Part shown: in pieces, positions 16,651 through 25,594 of the stretch
Numbering within the stretch: the first letter of the stretch is position 1
How the letters are laid out: every line of letters begins with the position of its first letter
Source: Verrucomicrobiaceae bacterium
GTDB lineage: Bacteria; Verrucomicrobiota; Verrucomicrobiia; Verrucomicrobiales; Verrucomicrobiaceae
Direction: 5' to 3'
Assembly: GCA_027489965.1 (NCBI GenBank)
Contig: JAIXZA010000144.1
Span: 1-64,000, forward strand
Length of the DNA: 64,000 bases
The notes under the pieces: generated by a model
Told to the model about the DNA's origin: nothing
Seen by the model: the letters and a program-made list of their open reading frames with translations, nothing else
Databases searched by the model: none
Position numbers and translations under genes: made by a program

Positions 16651-17724
16651 ATGTGTTTCACGAATCTCCCGTTCTTGTGTCGGCTTTCCATGGCCTTGGC
16701 TAGCATTGCTTTATTGGCAAATTGTAGCCTGCTACCCAGAAAAGTGGTGGTGAAAAATACCTTGCCGGAAGGTGCCTGGTGGACGCATGCACCGACAGAA
16801 GGAGAGCACAAAATTGTCATCAGCCTGGAAGAGCAGCGAGTAGCCCTTTTTAGAGGCGAAAAGCCTGTGGGTGTCTCTCCCATTTCCTCTGGTAAGGAGG
16901 GGCACTCCACCCATGCTGGAACCTACAAGATTACGGAAAAAGATCCCGATCATCGATCCAGTTGGTATGGAGCCTATTGCGATGAATCCGGTAACATTGT
17001 TGTCGAAGATGTGGACGCACGGAAAGACCCCAAACCGCCAGGAACCACCTTCGTCGGCGCTGACATGCAGCACTTCATGCGCATCAATGGTCCAATTGGC
17101 ATGCATCGCGGCTATCTGCCAGGGTACCCAGCCTCCCACGGCTGCATCCGCCTTCCCGGCACCATGGCTGCCCTGTTCTTCTCAGCCACCCCAGAAGGGA
17201 CGCCTGTGGAAATCAAAGACCACGCCGGCTTAATCGACCTGAAGCCCGCATCTGAGGCTGAGACGATCAAAATGGTCGAAACCAAAACCATATCACCAGA
17301 AGCAGAGGCGTCCAAGGCCGCTGAAACTCCGAAGCTCCCAGAGGCGATTAAAGCTACTGCACCTCCAAAGGGTAGCGGCAGGACTTGGTTTGCCTCCGCT
17401 AAAAAACCTGCTGCTGCTGAAATCAAAACTGCACCCGCGACAGAACTCCAAAAAGACATCAAGCCAGCCGCCAAAAAGAGTTGGCTTGCGAGTCTAAAGC
17501 TCCCTGAAACCGACGAACCCGCCGCAGCCAAAACGGTCACAATGAAGAAACCACGCCTTGAACCAGAGGCTCTGCCAGTTTCGCCCGTTTATGTGCCAGA
17601 ACCCAAGATCAGTCGGCCAAAACCCATCGTGATGGATCCGCCGAAACCACAACAAAAGCCTCAAAAAATCAGCCGCAAAAAAGCCCCCAAGCCTGGTCAG
17701 ACTCTCTACTGGAACGGCAACTAG
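16651..17724 (+). CDS. L,D-transpeptidase (YkuD) lipoprotein with Lys/Pro/Ala-rich tail
   Basis: The signal peptide ends in a lipobox LLANC, so the enzyme is probably anchored to a membrane. The YkuD domain covers about residues 50-190, with HKIVISLEEQRVALF at its start and the catalytic motif SHGCIRLP with its cysteine. Such enzymes form 3-3 cross-links in peptidoglycan or attach proteins to it. From about 195 to 357 the protein is a low-complexity tail rich in Lys, Pro, Ala and Glu, with repeated K.WLAS or TWFAS pieces, probably spanning or binding the wall. Either ATG 16651 or ATG 16690 may be the start. Its stop overlaps by four bases the stop of the convergent gene. Confidence 0.9.
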   Translation: MCFTNLPFLCRLSMALASIALLANCSLLPRKVVVKNTLPEGAWWTHAPTEGEHKIVISLEEQRVALFRGEKPVGVSPISSGKEGHSTHAGTYKITEKDPDHRSSWYGAYCDESGNIVVEDVDARKDPKPPGTTFVGADMQHFMRINGPIGMHRGYLPGYPASHGCIRLPGTMAALFFSATPEGTPVEIKDHAGLIDLKPASEAETIKMVETKTISPEAEASKAAETPKLPEAIKATAPPKGSGRTWFASAKKPAAAEIKTAPATELQKDIKPAAKKSWLASLKLPETDEPAAAKTVTMKKPRLEPEALPVSPVYVPEPKISRPKPIVMDPPKPQQKPQKISRKKAPKPGQTLYWNGN

Positions 17725-18095
17725 TCAGCGGCTGTCGCCGCCTTCATTCTCTTGCGATGCGCAATCAGCAAAAGGCCATTCAGAATCAAAGGTAGAAGTG
17801 GCACAACCAGCCCTGGCAATTGCGGAGTCGATGCCCCCTTGGCGATCATTGACTCCGGCACAAAGCCGTGACTATACAAATAACAGGCTGTGTAGGCTGG
17901 CAGAATGGCAAAAAAGAAACCCGAAAGGGCAATTCGCCAACCCAGCACATGCTTCGAAGGCACAAAAAGTAGCAGCCCGCCGGAAATCACCGCACACACA
18001 CCTGTGAGGCCAAAGGATAGCACCAAAAAGGGCGGATTCTGCATTGGGTCAGCTGCTGCTAGGATGGTGGATAACGAGTGCATCTCAAGAGTCAT
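17721..18095 (-). CDS. Small integral membrane protein of unknown function
   Basis: The 124 residues contain about three hydrophobic segments (approximately 25-46, 52-75 and 90-112) and a basic C-terminal end, suggesting an inner-membrane protein with its C terminus inside. I recognise no family. It follows the DUF4359-like gene by two bases in the same direction, so the two are probably cotranscribed. Confidence 0.65.
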   Translation of the reverse strand: MTLEMHSLSTILAAADPMQNPPFLVLSFGLTGVCAVISGGLLLFVPSKHVLGWRIALSGFFFAILPAYTACYLYSHGFVPESMIAKGASTPQLPGLVVPLLPLILNGLLLIAHRKRMKAATAAD

Positions 18096-18097
18096 GT

Positions 18098-18376
18098 TCA
18101 GTCTTTGTTCTCAATGAATTGTTTGCAGATCCCCCAAGCCAAGGTCTCGCGGGGCAGCAGCCCATCACCGCCCAGATAGAAGCGGCTAGCCAGGATGAAA
18201 TTCTCTCGCCGAATGCCGCCTTTAGGACCACTGGCCATCAAATCTGCCACGACTAATCCAACAGAACCTGCCAGCCCTTCCTTCTGCCGAACATGCTCGC
18301 GATAGTCCGCCTCATTGGGATTTGTCAGCGCCAGCACACCTGCCAGGAGGATGAGAACAAAGAAAAGCTTTTTCAT
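18098..18376 (-). CDS. Small exported DUF4359-like protein
   Basis: It has 92 residues with a classic start MKKLFFVLILLAGVLALTNP, an uncleaved anchor or signal peptide, then YREHVRQ and a later R.NFILAS.F...GGD segment, the pattern of DUF4359 proteins. Function is unknown; members are exported or membrane-attached. Upstream neighbour of the small membrane protein and downstream of metG in the same direction, about 80 bases after its stop. Confidence 0.7.
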   Translation of the reverse strand: MKKLFFVLILLAGVLALTNPNEADYREHVRQKEGLAGSVGLVVADLMASGPKGGIRRENFILASRFYLGGDGLLPRETLAWGICKQFIENKD

Positions 18377-18456
18377 GTTAATTAGAGTGCGGAAAATGGT
18401 TGCCTGAGGACGCTTCCAGTTTCAGGCAGAGCCCAGCTCGGAACAGCAAGACCTGC

Positions 18457-20034
18457 TCACGCGGCAGACGGCACCTCGATCTCAAGGCGTGGGAAAAGTG
18501 GCACGGGGGCTCCGAGTTGGTGGCCGTTGGGGAGCATGCCCCACTTCAAGTCACTGAGTACGAACCCTGCGGGCATGTCCCAGCCAATCTGAGCACGAGC
18601 GGTCGCCATGGCGGTGGGCATGATCGGATTTAACAGAATGGCGACATGAACAAAGGCTTCCGCTAGGTGATAAAGAACGCTGTCTAGACGAGCTGCCTGC
18701 TCAGGATCTTTGGCCAGGGAGAAGGGCTTGGTGCTATCGACATAAGCATTGGCATGGGAAACGATCTTCCACGCAGCGGCAATGCCGTCGTGGATGGCCC
18801 AGGCGTTCATCTTTTCCTGATAAGCAGGCAACGCTTCCGCCACGGTTTGGCGCAAGGCAGCATTTTCGGCGTCATCGTAGCCTTCAGACACGAGCAAACC
18901 ATTGCGGTATTTTTGCGCCATGTTGATGCTGCGATTGAGCAGATTACCCAGTCCACCGGCCAGCTCTTTGTTGTAGGACATGATGATGCGTTCATCACTG
19001 AAATCAGCATCGTAGCCGGTGGCAATGTCGCGCATGACATAGTAGCGCAGACCATCGGCGGTGAAGGTGTCAGCGAGGGCATTCGGGTCGATGACGTTGC
19101 CCGTGCTTTTGCTCATCTTGCTGCCCTTCACATTCCACCAGCCGTGGACGATGAGACGCGGGATCTGCTCGTCACTAAAGCCGAGCGCGTGAAGCATGAT
19201 GGGCCAGTAGAGGGCGTGAGCTGGAACGAGGATGTCTTTCCCGATAACGTGTGCTTCAGAGGGCCAGAGCTTGGAAAAGTCAGGCATATCCGCATTGCCA
19301 CACTCTTCCGCCAGATAACCGGCAAAGCTGATGTAATTGGTTAGGGCGTCAAACCAGACGAAGTTCACGAAGTTCTCATCAAACGGTAACGGAATGCCCC
19401 AGCTGAGACGCTCCACTGGACGGCTGATGCAGAGGTCCTGCGCTTTCCCTTCAAGCACATTCAGCACATCATTGGCACGGTGCGCTGGGAAGATGAAGTC
19501 GGGGTGTGTCTTGATGTAGGTCTTCAGCCACTCCACATGGTCACTGAGGCGGAAGTACCAGTTTTCTTCTTCGAGTTCGACGACTTCTCCCCACTCTTCG
19601 CCGAACTTGCCATCAGGACCGCGTTCTTTATCGGTGAGGAACTGCTCCTGGCGCACGCTATAAAAGCCCGTGTAGCCTTGTTTGTAGAGCTGGCCTTCGT
19701 CGTGAAGCTTTTGCAGCATGGCCTGAACGACACGCTTGTGCTTGGGGTCAGTGGTGGCTGCCCAGCCATCATAACGAACGTTTAATTTATCCCAAAGAGA
19801 GGTGAAATGACTGGTGATACCGTCCACAAAGGCCTGCGGACTTAGGCCGACCTTCTCAGCGCTCTTTTGCACTTTCTGGCCGTGCTGATCGACGCCTGTC
19901 AGGAAATACACTTCCCTGCCGGTTAAGCGCTGAAATCTAGCCATGACATCTGCCAGCACTTTTTCATAAGCGTGACCGATGTGCGGTGGCGCGTTGGTGT
20001 AGTCGATGGCGGTGGTGATGTAGTAGGGCTTCAC
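18457..20034 (-). CDS. metG: Methionyl-tRNA synthetase
   Basis: Charges tRNA-Met with methionine. The class I signature HIGH is at 18-21, KMSKS at 306-310 and the tryptophan-rich methionine pocket near 297-300. The region 120-145, where many MetRS carry a CxxC zinc knuckle, reads YSVRQEQFL without cysteines, so this is the zinc-free type. The 525-residue length fits a form without the C-terminal tRNA-binding EMAP domain. A complete anticodon-binding helical domain follows KMSKS. Confidence 0.95.
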   Translation of the reverse strand: MKPYYITTAIDYTNAPPHIGHAYEKVLADVMARFQRLTGREVYFLTGVDQHGQKVQKSAEKVGLSPQAFVDGITSHFTSLWDKLNVRYDGWAATTDPKHKRVVQAMLQKLHDEGQLYKQGYTGFYSVRQEQFLTDKERGPDGKFGEEWGEVVELEEENWYFRLSDHVEWLKTYIKTHPDFIFPAHRANDVLNVLEGKAQDLCISRPVERLSWGIPLPFDENFVNFVWFDALTNYISFAGYLAEECGNADMPDFSKLWPSEAHVIGKDILVPAHALYWPIMLHALGFSDEQIPRLIVHGWWNVKGSKMSKSTGNVIDPNALADTFTADGLRYYVMRDIATGYDADFSDERIIMSYNKELAGGLGNLLNRSINMAQKYRNGLLVSEGYDDAENAALRQTVAEALPAYQEKMNAWAIHDGIAAAWKIVSHANAYVDSTKPFSLAKDPEQAARLDSVLYHLAEAFVHVAILLNPIMPTAMATARAQIGWDMPAGFVLSDLKWGMLPNGHQLGAPVPLFPRLEIEVPSAA

Positions 20035-20130
20035 AATGAAAAAAGTCAGTAGAAAGAGGTGTTTGAAAGCGAGTCCAGAAATCTAGGCGGCGGCGCTTCA
20101 AAAACAAAGTGGGGATGCAACGAAAATGAA

Positions 20131-20163
20131 GCGCCGCCTGGGGAATGAACCCACAGGCGGCGC
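20131..20163 (-). terminator. Hairpin terminator after the small Cys-rich lipoprotein gene
   Basis: A perfect 10-base stem, gcgccgcctg with caggcggcgc, closes a 13-base loop. On the minus strand it is followed by ttcattttcg, a moderately T-rich tract. It begins 20 bases after the stop of the lipoprotein gene at 20184. Confidence 0.7.
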
Positions 20164-20183
20164 GACGTGATCTTTTGAACTAG

Positions 20184-20327
20184 TTAGTGCTTGCTGCCGG
20201 AGCTGCAGCATTTGCTAGCTTCCTTGCCTGCAGCAGCTGTGCAGCTGGTGCATTCTTTCTTCGACGAGCAACAAGACGCGAGGAGGAGAGAAGCAGAGGC
20301 AAGGGTAATGGTGAGTAGTCGGATCAT
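20184..20327 (-). CDS. Short cysteine-rich lipoprotein
   Basis: A 47-codon gene. The product has a signal peptide with lipobox LLASC at 15-19, then CSSKKECTSCTAAAGK and a KCCSSGSKH end. Seven cysteines occur in all, six in the mature chain after the lipidated one is counted separately. A CxxC-like ECTSC and a CC pair suggest metal binding or disulfides at the envelope. No family is recognised. It has its own hairpin terminator downstream. The clear signal peptide and lipobox make it likely to be real despite its size. Confidence 0.6.
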   Translation of the reverse strand: MIRLLTITLASASLLLASCCSSKKECTSCTAAAGKEASKCCSSGSKH

Positions 20328-20391
20328 AGTGACTTGGGTCGGTTGGGTAACTTTAGACTATGAAAGCAGAGGCCTATGAAAGGCCATCAGC

Positions 20392-20493
20392 TTACTTGCT
20401 CATCATGACTGGAGCCGGAGCCGGAGGAGGCGTTGGCTTGGAAGCGCAGGAGACGAGACCGGCAACGGCGAGGGCGAGGATAGCGTATTTCAT
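20392..20493 (-). CDS. Very short Pro-rich lipoprotein
   Basis: A 33-residue product, MKYAILALAVAGLVSC followed by ASKPTPPPAPAPVMMSK. The first 16 residues are an ideal lipoprotein signal with lipobox LVSC, and the mature peptide would be 18 residues, resembling entericidin-like or spacer lipopeptides. It precedes the cysteine-rich lipoprotein gene by about 65 bases on the same strand. No ribosome-binding site stands out. Confidence 0.5.
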   Translation of the reverse strand: MKYAILALAVAGLVSCASKPTPPPAPAPVMMSK

Positions 20494-20641
20494 AGTATGT
20501 ATCGTGGTGTTTGTTTGTGCTCTCATCGTCGCTGTTATAGCGAGAGAGAATTCTGGAGGCATAACGATAAATTGAGACTTTGCAAACGCACAAATCAACT
20601 AGATGCATCTAAATGGCTGTTTGATGCCACTGGGATTGGCC

Positions 20642-22804
20642 TTATTGATCGCCAATTGCATTCTTGAGTCCACTTGGCGGCGTGAGTCCAACCCCAGGTG
20701 CCTTCGGGGCTTCCGGCACTGGATCAGGCCTAGGCGATGGCTCAAAAGCAGGGACTGCACGCGTCACTGGAGTGGCTTTTGGCACGACAGCCTCAATCGC
20801 GTGCACGGGCTTTTTAACTTCATTTTTTAACCAAGTGGCATCTCCAGACAAATGCGCGATGATGCCCCCTAGAACCATGGAGCCACCGATAAAAACAGCC
20901 GCACGTAACCAGAATGGCACAAATTCATCTGGCGGTAACAAGGACTCATGGGGATTGATCGTCGGCGGCGCATCGACAGCCGTTTTAGCCCAATCGGGGC
21001 CTGAGGCAGGTGACGTCTCACTCGTGCCACGAAAAAGCAGCTCAGCAAAACCGACGGATGGTTTCTCGGCCATGGGTGCTAAGCCAGTGGTCAAAGGCGC
21101 CAAGGGGGCGGAGATCTCCCGGTTCTCAACCATGGGACGTGTGCGAGAAGCTTTACTCCTGATAGGCTCCAGAGGTTCTGAAGCTGGAGCGGCAGCAGGC
21201 TTGACCAGATCATGGTGCTGCACCACACGGGCATAGCGTGCCAAAAAGTCCCCGCGTTTACTCGCGCTGCCTTGGCGGGCTTTTGCCAGCTCGTCGTCCA
21301 AGAGCCGTGCCACCGTGTCAATCTCACGTGTGTTTGCAGGGGCTTCAGAGACAGCTCCAGGCAGTGGCTCTAGCGCTAACAAAAACCGGCCGACCGACGA
21401 GAGCCATGCGGCGTTCCAGCTCCTAGATCCATCCTTGGGTGCCGGTAGAATCAGGGCAGGATCCGTGCCGCGTCCGGACATCGCAGCGAGCGTGGGGTGG
21501 GCACGCAGCATGACGGAAAAAGCAGGCCAATCCGTCAATTTGGTTAGGAGTAGCTTCGTACTCCGCGCATCTTCACGGGGGAAACCCGTGAGCAGATGGA
21601 TGTCCTCCAAGCGCAAACGGCGGGCCTCTAAACCTGAGTTTTCCAATTGTGAAAGTGCCCCATCCAGACCCGCTAAAACAATGTATGTCTCATGCACACT
21701 GAGGGCGCGGCGCTCGCGGAGAAGATCTGCCAGAGTGATGCCTTCAGCCAACTCTTCCGCCACGCAGGTCAACCCTTCAGCCTCATGCAAAAGCGCTACT
21801 GAAATGATGGCTGGGAAGTCACGCTTTTTGTCCAGGCGATAGGCCTTTTCTGCGGCTGCCGCGATCACCGCAGGAGCTAGACGGGAGGGCAGAACTTGCT
21901 CCACCAGGACCTGGCGGCCTGTCTTTGTCAGAGTGCCACGCATGGAGTAGGGATTGGCCATGTCTAGGCGCTGACTCTGAATGCGAATCCGATTCACGAC
22001 AGCGCGCGCCACTTCTTGGTAGCTTGCCAATTGCTGAGCCAGCAGGGCACGTGGTTTTTGAGCAGCGGGAATTTCACCTGCTAGCTTATCGGGAACCAAC
22101 TTTAAGAGTGCTTCTCGGAGGCTTTGAATAGCCGAGACGTTTTCTGGAGCAGCTGCGTCTAAGCATGCATTCAGCAGCTCGGTGAAATCGGCTGTCGGTA
22201 GCACCGCATCTGGCAGCGTTGGCCCGCCACCGGATTGATCGACGAGGAAGCTGCGCAGAAATTTGGCCTGTTTTTCAAAGGCTGCTTTGAGACCACGAAC
22301 CTTTTTGGCTCCACTCGGCAGCAATCGATAATCCGCCACCTGAACCTGCAAGGACTGCGGCCCGATCTGAAGCAGACGCAGGCTTTCCAAGGGTTTGCTA
22401 GGCATGAGATCAATCCGCGACACCAGCGCCGCCACGGCCTCTAAGGCACGCGTGGCGACCATCACTGCGAGCCAGCCAGGAAGCTCGGTCTGACGAGACA
22501 GGTAACTTTGCAGTGTCTCGCCGTCCACATTGGTCGTGATGTAAAAAGGATTTCCCTCATCTTCACCAAAGTCCGTCAACCGTGCCAGCAATGGATGACC
22601 GACCTGTTGCAGCTTCCGGCAGTTGTCCTCAAACAAAGCACGATCGGTCAGCGCTTTCAGCAGCACGTGACAATGCACAAACTCCATCTGAACAGTGTCA
22701 CAGGCCATCACATTGACCTGCTCGTCATTGCGAGTCAGTTCGACATGATTGCCTTCTGTATCTTGGACGATTTGATAGTGCCTGAAAAGACTGGGTTCCG
22801 GCAT
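20642..22804 (-). CDS. Membrane protein with two degenerate protein-kinase-like domains
   Basis: I start at ATG 22804 (720 residues); the frame is open to 22924 but the extension looks non-coding. Residues about 5-170 follow a Ser/Thr kinase N-lobe (HPLLARLTDFGEDEGNPFYITT, then DGETLQSYL), yet the HRD loop is absent and DFG reads ADYRL. A second kinase-like unit spans about 285-440 (LLHEAEGLTCVAEELAEG, TLADLLRE), again lacking HRD and DFG. Toward the C terminus there is one membrane segment (AAVFIGGSMVLGGIIAHL), then a Pro-rich periplasmic tail. It is likely a pseudokinase scaffold or sensor. It is divergently oriented to the cytochrome-SHD1 gene. Confidence 0.7.
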   Translation of the reverse strand: MPEPSLFRHYQIVQDTEGNHVELTRNDEQVNVMACDTVQMEFVHCHVLLKALTDRALFEDNCRKLQQVGHPLLARLTDFGEDEGNPFYITTNVDGETLQSYLSRQTELPGWLAVMVATRALEAVAALVSRIDLMPSKPLESLRLLQIGPQSLQVQVADYRLLPSGAKKVRGLKAAFEKQAKFLRSFLVDQSGGGPTLPDAVLPTADFTELLNACLDAAAPENVSAIQSLREALLKLVPDKLAGEIPAAQKPRALLAQQLASYQEVARAVVNRIRIQSQRLDMANPYSMRGTLTKTGRQVLVEQVLPSRLAPAVIAAAAEKAYRLDKKRDFPAIISVALLHEAEGLTCVAEELAEGITLADLLRERRALSVHETYIVLAGLDGALSQLENSGLEARRLRLEDIHLLTGFPREDARSTKLLLTKLTDWPAFSVMLRAHPTLAAMSGRGTDPALILPAPKDGSRSWNAAWLSSVGRFLLALEPLPGAVSEAPANTREIDTVARLLDDELAKARQGSASKRGDFLARYARVVQHHDLVKPAAAPASEPLEPIRSKASRTRPMVENREISAPLAPLTTGLAPMAEKPSVGFAELLFRGTSETSPASGPDWAKTAVDAPPTINPHESLLPPDEFVPFWLRAAVFIGGSMVLGGIIAHLSGDATWLKNEVKKPVHAIEAVVPKATPVTRAVPAFEPSPRPDPVPEAPKAPGVGLTPPSGLKNAIGDQ

Positions 22805-22929
22805 AGGGTACTGCGGGGGAGAGAAAGAATTGAGCCAAGTCTCGCCCGAGTGAAGCGTTTGACAAGGACGGAATATTAACGCCACACTTGCCAAGTCACC
22901 CAGTCTTTTGCTAAAGATACCCAATTCAC

Positions 22930-23502
22930 ATGAAAAGCATCGTCTCTGCAGCCTTTATTTTCGCCATCGCCCACTCTGCTTCTGCAGTGGAGTATGCTCA
23001 GATAAAATCCATTTTCTCCCAGAAATGCTATGCTTGTCATGCCGTGAGCAAAGGCAAAACCAAAGGTGACTTAGCTTTAGACACGCCTGAAAAACTCGCT
23101 GAGGTCATCAAGCCCAATGGTCAAATTGTCCCTGGTGATCCTGCCAAAAGCAGCCTGCTCACTTCCTGCAAGCTTCCCGATGACGACGAGGACTCCATGC
23201 CACCTAAAGGCAAAAATCGCCTGACTCCTGCTGAGATCACAGCTTTAGAAACATGGATCAAAGAGGGGGCCTTCACTGGCAGCGGACCAGCCCCCATGGT
23301 CGCCCCGACAGCAGCCGCAGCCCCCGCCGCAGGTGGCGTGCAGAGCTGGACCAGCAATGATGGCAAAGCAATTCAGGCCACGTTCATGGGCCTGCAAGGC
23401 GATGGCGTCCTGCTGAAAATGGCCGCCAACAACGAGGTCTTCCTCGTCCCTCTGGCTCGCCTTTCTCCAGAAAGCCAAGCTCAGGCTAAGGCAGCTAAGT
23501 GA
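22930..23502 (+). CDS. Exported planctomycete-type cytochrome c with C-terminal SHD1 domain
   Basis: 190 residues with a signal peptide ending at SASAVE. The heme site is C33-Y-A-C36-H37, with the spacing ALDTPEKL and PGDPAKSSL typical of the PSCyt1 domain of Planctomycetota and Verrucomicrobiota, and MPPKG as the probable axial methionine. An Ala/Pro linker leads to residues 137-190, which match an SHD1 (SLA1 homology 1) domain: W.SNDGK.I.A.F, GVLLKM and VPLARLSPESQ. Electron transfer in the periplasm, possibly while bound to a partner through SHD1. Not in the usual PSD1-DUF1501 or DUF1592 operon. Confidence 0.85.
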   Translation: MKSIVSAAFIFAIAHSASAVEYAQIKSIFSQKCYACHAVSKGKTKGDLALDTPEKLAEVIKPNGQIVPGDPAKSSLLTSCKLPDDDEDSMPPKGKNRLTPAEITALETWIKEGAFTGSGPAPMVAPTAAAAPAAGGVQSWTSNDGKAIQATFMGLQGDGVLLKMAANNEVFLVPLARLSPESQAQAKAAK

Positions 23503-23557
23503 TCTTGGCCAGAGCACGCTGCCGCTGCAGTTTTATCTGACTGGATTAGATCTTTAG

Positions 23558-24916
23558 TTAACCCACTTCCAGCTTGCCGGTGCTGTCACCGACGGTCTCA
23601 GCGCGCACTCCCATGCGCTCTAGCATGGAGACGTAGAGATTGGTCATGGGGGTCTCTCCGGGAAGCATGACGCGCTTACCTGGCGTCCAGGTGCCGCCGG
23701 CGCGGCCAGCGACGACGATGGGGAGATTATCGTGGTTGTGGCGGTCAGGGTCACCGATGCCGCCGCCCCAAACGATCATGCTATTGTCCAAAACGCTGCC
23801 TTCGCCTTCCTTGATGCTCTTCAGTTTATCGAGGAAATAGGCGAACTGACGGAGGTAAAACCGGTCGATTTTGCCCAGTTTGGCCAGCTTTTCAGGATCG
23901 CGCTGATGATGTGAGATGCCATGATGTGCATCTGGAACGCCGATGTCTGGGAAGCTGCGATTACTGCCGTCATGCGCTAGCATAAACGTGGCGATGCGTG
24001 TCGTGTCGGTCTGAAACGCTAGAGCCATGAGGTCAAACATGACGCGGATATGCTGCTCGTAACTTTCAGGAATCCCCTCGGGCACCTTGAAGTCTTTCGG
24101 CATTTGAGTGGCGAACTTTTCACTGCGTTCGATGCGCTGCTCGATGTCGCGCACGGATTCGAAGTATTCATCCAGCTTGCGTTTGTCACTGCCGCTTACT
24201 TTGCCTTGCAGAGACTTGGCTTCGTCCAGGACGGTGTCGAGAATGCTCTTTTGAAGCCTCTGCCTGCGTGCGCCAGCTTCTCCCTGGGCTCCAGAAGCGC
24301 CGTAACCAAAAAGACGCTCAAAAGCCAGCCGAGGGTCCATCTCGGGAGCCATGGGCATGGTCTCATTTTTCCAGGCAAGATTGAACTGGTAGGCACAGGA
24401 GTAACCACTGTCACAGCGCCCTGCACTGCGCTGGCCATCCGCGCTCAACTCTAAGGATGGCAGACGCGTCAGATGGCCGATTTTTTGCGCAGCGATCTGA
24501 TCCACCGACACGCCGAGTTGGATATCTGATCCAGCCGTCTTCTTGGGCATGCAACCCGTCAGGAAAGTAGCCGTCGCCCTCGCATGATCACCGCCACCGT
24601 TGCCGTGAGAGCGTGCAAAGTCCTGGGCCAAGCCGGAGACCACCATGAAATCATTGCGGTGGCGCTCTAACTCTTTGAGTGACGTGCTCAACTGATAGCC
24701 TGTGCCTTCCCCGGTGGGAAACCACTCATCCACATTCACCCCATTCGGCACGTAGAGCCACGCAGCCCGCAGAGGAGCTTTTTGGGCGGCTGCCGCTTTT
24801 GCCTTGCCTGCAAAGGTCTCCAGGAAGGGCAGAGACATCATTGTCCCCAGTCCGCGCAGCACTTTGCGACGGCTCATTTGATGAGAAGCAGTGGAAGTTT
24901 CGTGGTAGAGGTTCAT
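23558..24916 (-). CDS. DUF1552 secreted protein
   Basis: From ATG 24916 the 452-residue product begins with a twin-arginine-type signal (SRRKVLRGLG, then hydrophobic residues to AKAAAAQ). The body matches DUF1552: AAWLYVPNGVN, HGNGGGDHARATATFLTG, NSMIVWGGGIGDPDRHNHDNLP and a C-terminal VMLPGETPMTNLYVSML. The family is restricted mostly to planctomycetes and relatives, usually beside DUF1592/PSCyt genes, and its enzymatic role is unknown; conserved His and Asp residues suggest metal binding. Here the partner is missing and the nearest cytochrome gene converges on it. Confidence 0.9.
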   Translation of the reverse strand: MNLYHETSTASHQMSRRKVLRGLGTMMSLPFLETFAGKAKAAAAQKAPLRAAWLYVPNGVNVDEWFPTGEGTGYQLSTSLKELERHRNDFMVVSGLAQDFARSHGNGGGDHARATATFLTGCMPKKTAGSDIQLGVSVDQIAAQKIGHLTRLPSLELSADGQRSAGRCDSGYSCAYQFNLAWKNETMPMAPEMDPRLAFERLFGYGASGAQGEAGARRQRLQKSILDTVLDEAKSLQGKVSGSDKRKLDEYFESVRDIEQRIERSEKFATQMPKDFKVPEGIPESYEQHIRVMFDLMALAFQTDTTRIATFMLAHDGSNRSFPDIGVPDAHHGISHHQRDPEKLAKLGKIDRFYLRQFAYFLDKLKSIKEGEGSVLDNSMIVWGGGIGDPDRHNHDNLPIVVAGRAGGTWTPGKRVMLPGETPMTNLYVSMLERMGVRAETVGDSTGKLEVG

Positions 24917-25056
24917 GGGGGGACTAGATATACGACATACGCCTGACCTAACTTTCGCGACACTAACTTGCACCCAGAGTGCCCTGACAGGCGAAAAAGG
25001 TTGAAATTGTGTGTCGGCAACGCCCGATTAGCATAGTTCCCCCCAAACATACCTCC

Positions 25057-25521
25057 ATGAAAAAAATAGCTGCTATCTCCGCCCTTTGCCTGTTCACCTG
25101 CGCTTTGTCTGCCCAAGAAGCAGATGTCGCCATCATTGAGATGAAGCCACATGCATCCAATCCACTAGGCTATGCCACAACGGACGTGACTGTGAAAGCT
25201 GGTCAAAAAGTTAAACTAACCCTGAACAATACTGGCAGCATTGCCCCGCAGCCGCATAACTTTATCCTGATCAAGCCAGGCAAAGAAATGGCCGTCGGTG
25301 CCCAAGCCAACGCCATGATGACTGACCCACAGGCCATGGCCAAAAGCTATGTCCCAGATGCTGCCAAAGACGACATCATCGCCAACACCAAGCTCGTCAT
25401 GCCAAATAGCAGTGAGACCATCGAATTCACGGCACCGGCTGAAGCAGGTGACTATCCTTACATGTGCACCTTTCCAGGCCACTGGCTGCTGATGAAAGGC
25501 GTCATGCACATCACCAAATAA
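25057..25521 (+). CDS. Azurin-like blue copper protein
   Basis: A 154-residue periplasmic cupredoxin that carries single electrons. The signal peptide ends near LSAQEA. The type 1 copper ligands are all present: H67 in PQPHNFI, and C137, H142 and M146 in CTFPGHWLLMKG, the azurin ligand loop. Length and ligand spacing fit azurin better than plastocyanin. A strong terminator follows at 25539. Upstream is the divergent DUF1552 gene, and the region encodes several other exported redox proteins. Confidence 0.92.
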   Translation: MKKIAAISALCLFTCALSAQEADVAIIEMKPHASNPLGYATTDVTVKAGQKVKLTLNNTGSIAPQPHNFILIKPGKEMAVGAQANAMMTDPQAMAKSYVPDAAKDDIIANTKLVMPNSSETIEFTAPAEAGDYPYMCTFPGHWLLMKGVMHITK

Positions 25522-25538
25522 TTCATTGCAGAAGACCC

Positions 25539-25568
25539 GAAGGCGGACTCCGGTTCGCCTTCTTTTTT
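25539..25568 (+). terminator. Rho-independent terminator after the azurin gene
   Basis: Stem gaaggcg / cgccttc around a 10-base loop, directly followed by six T residues. Confidence 0.88.
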
Positions 25569-25594
25569 GATACCAACCTCATCCACAGCCAATC

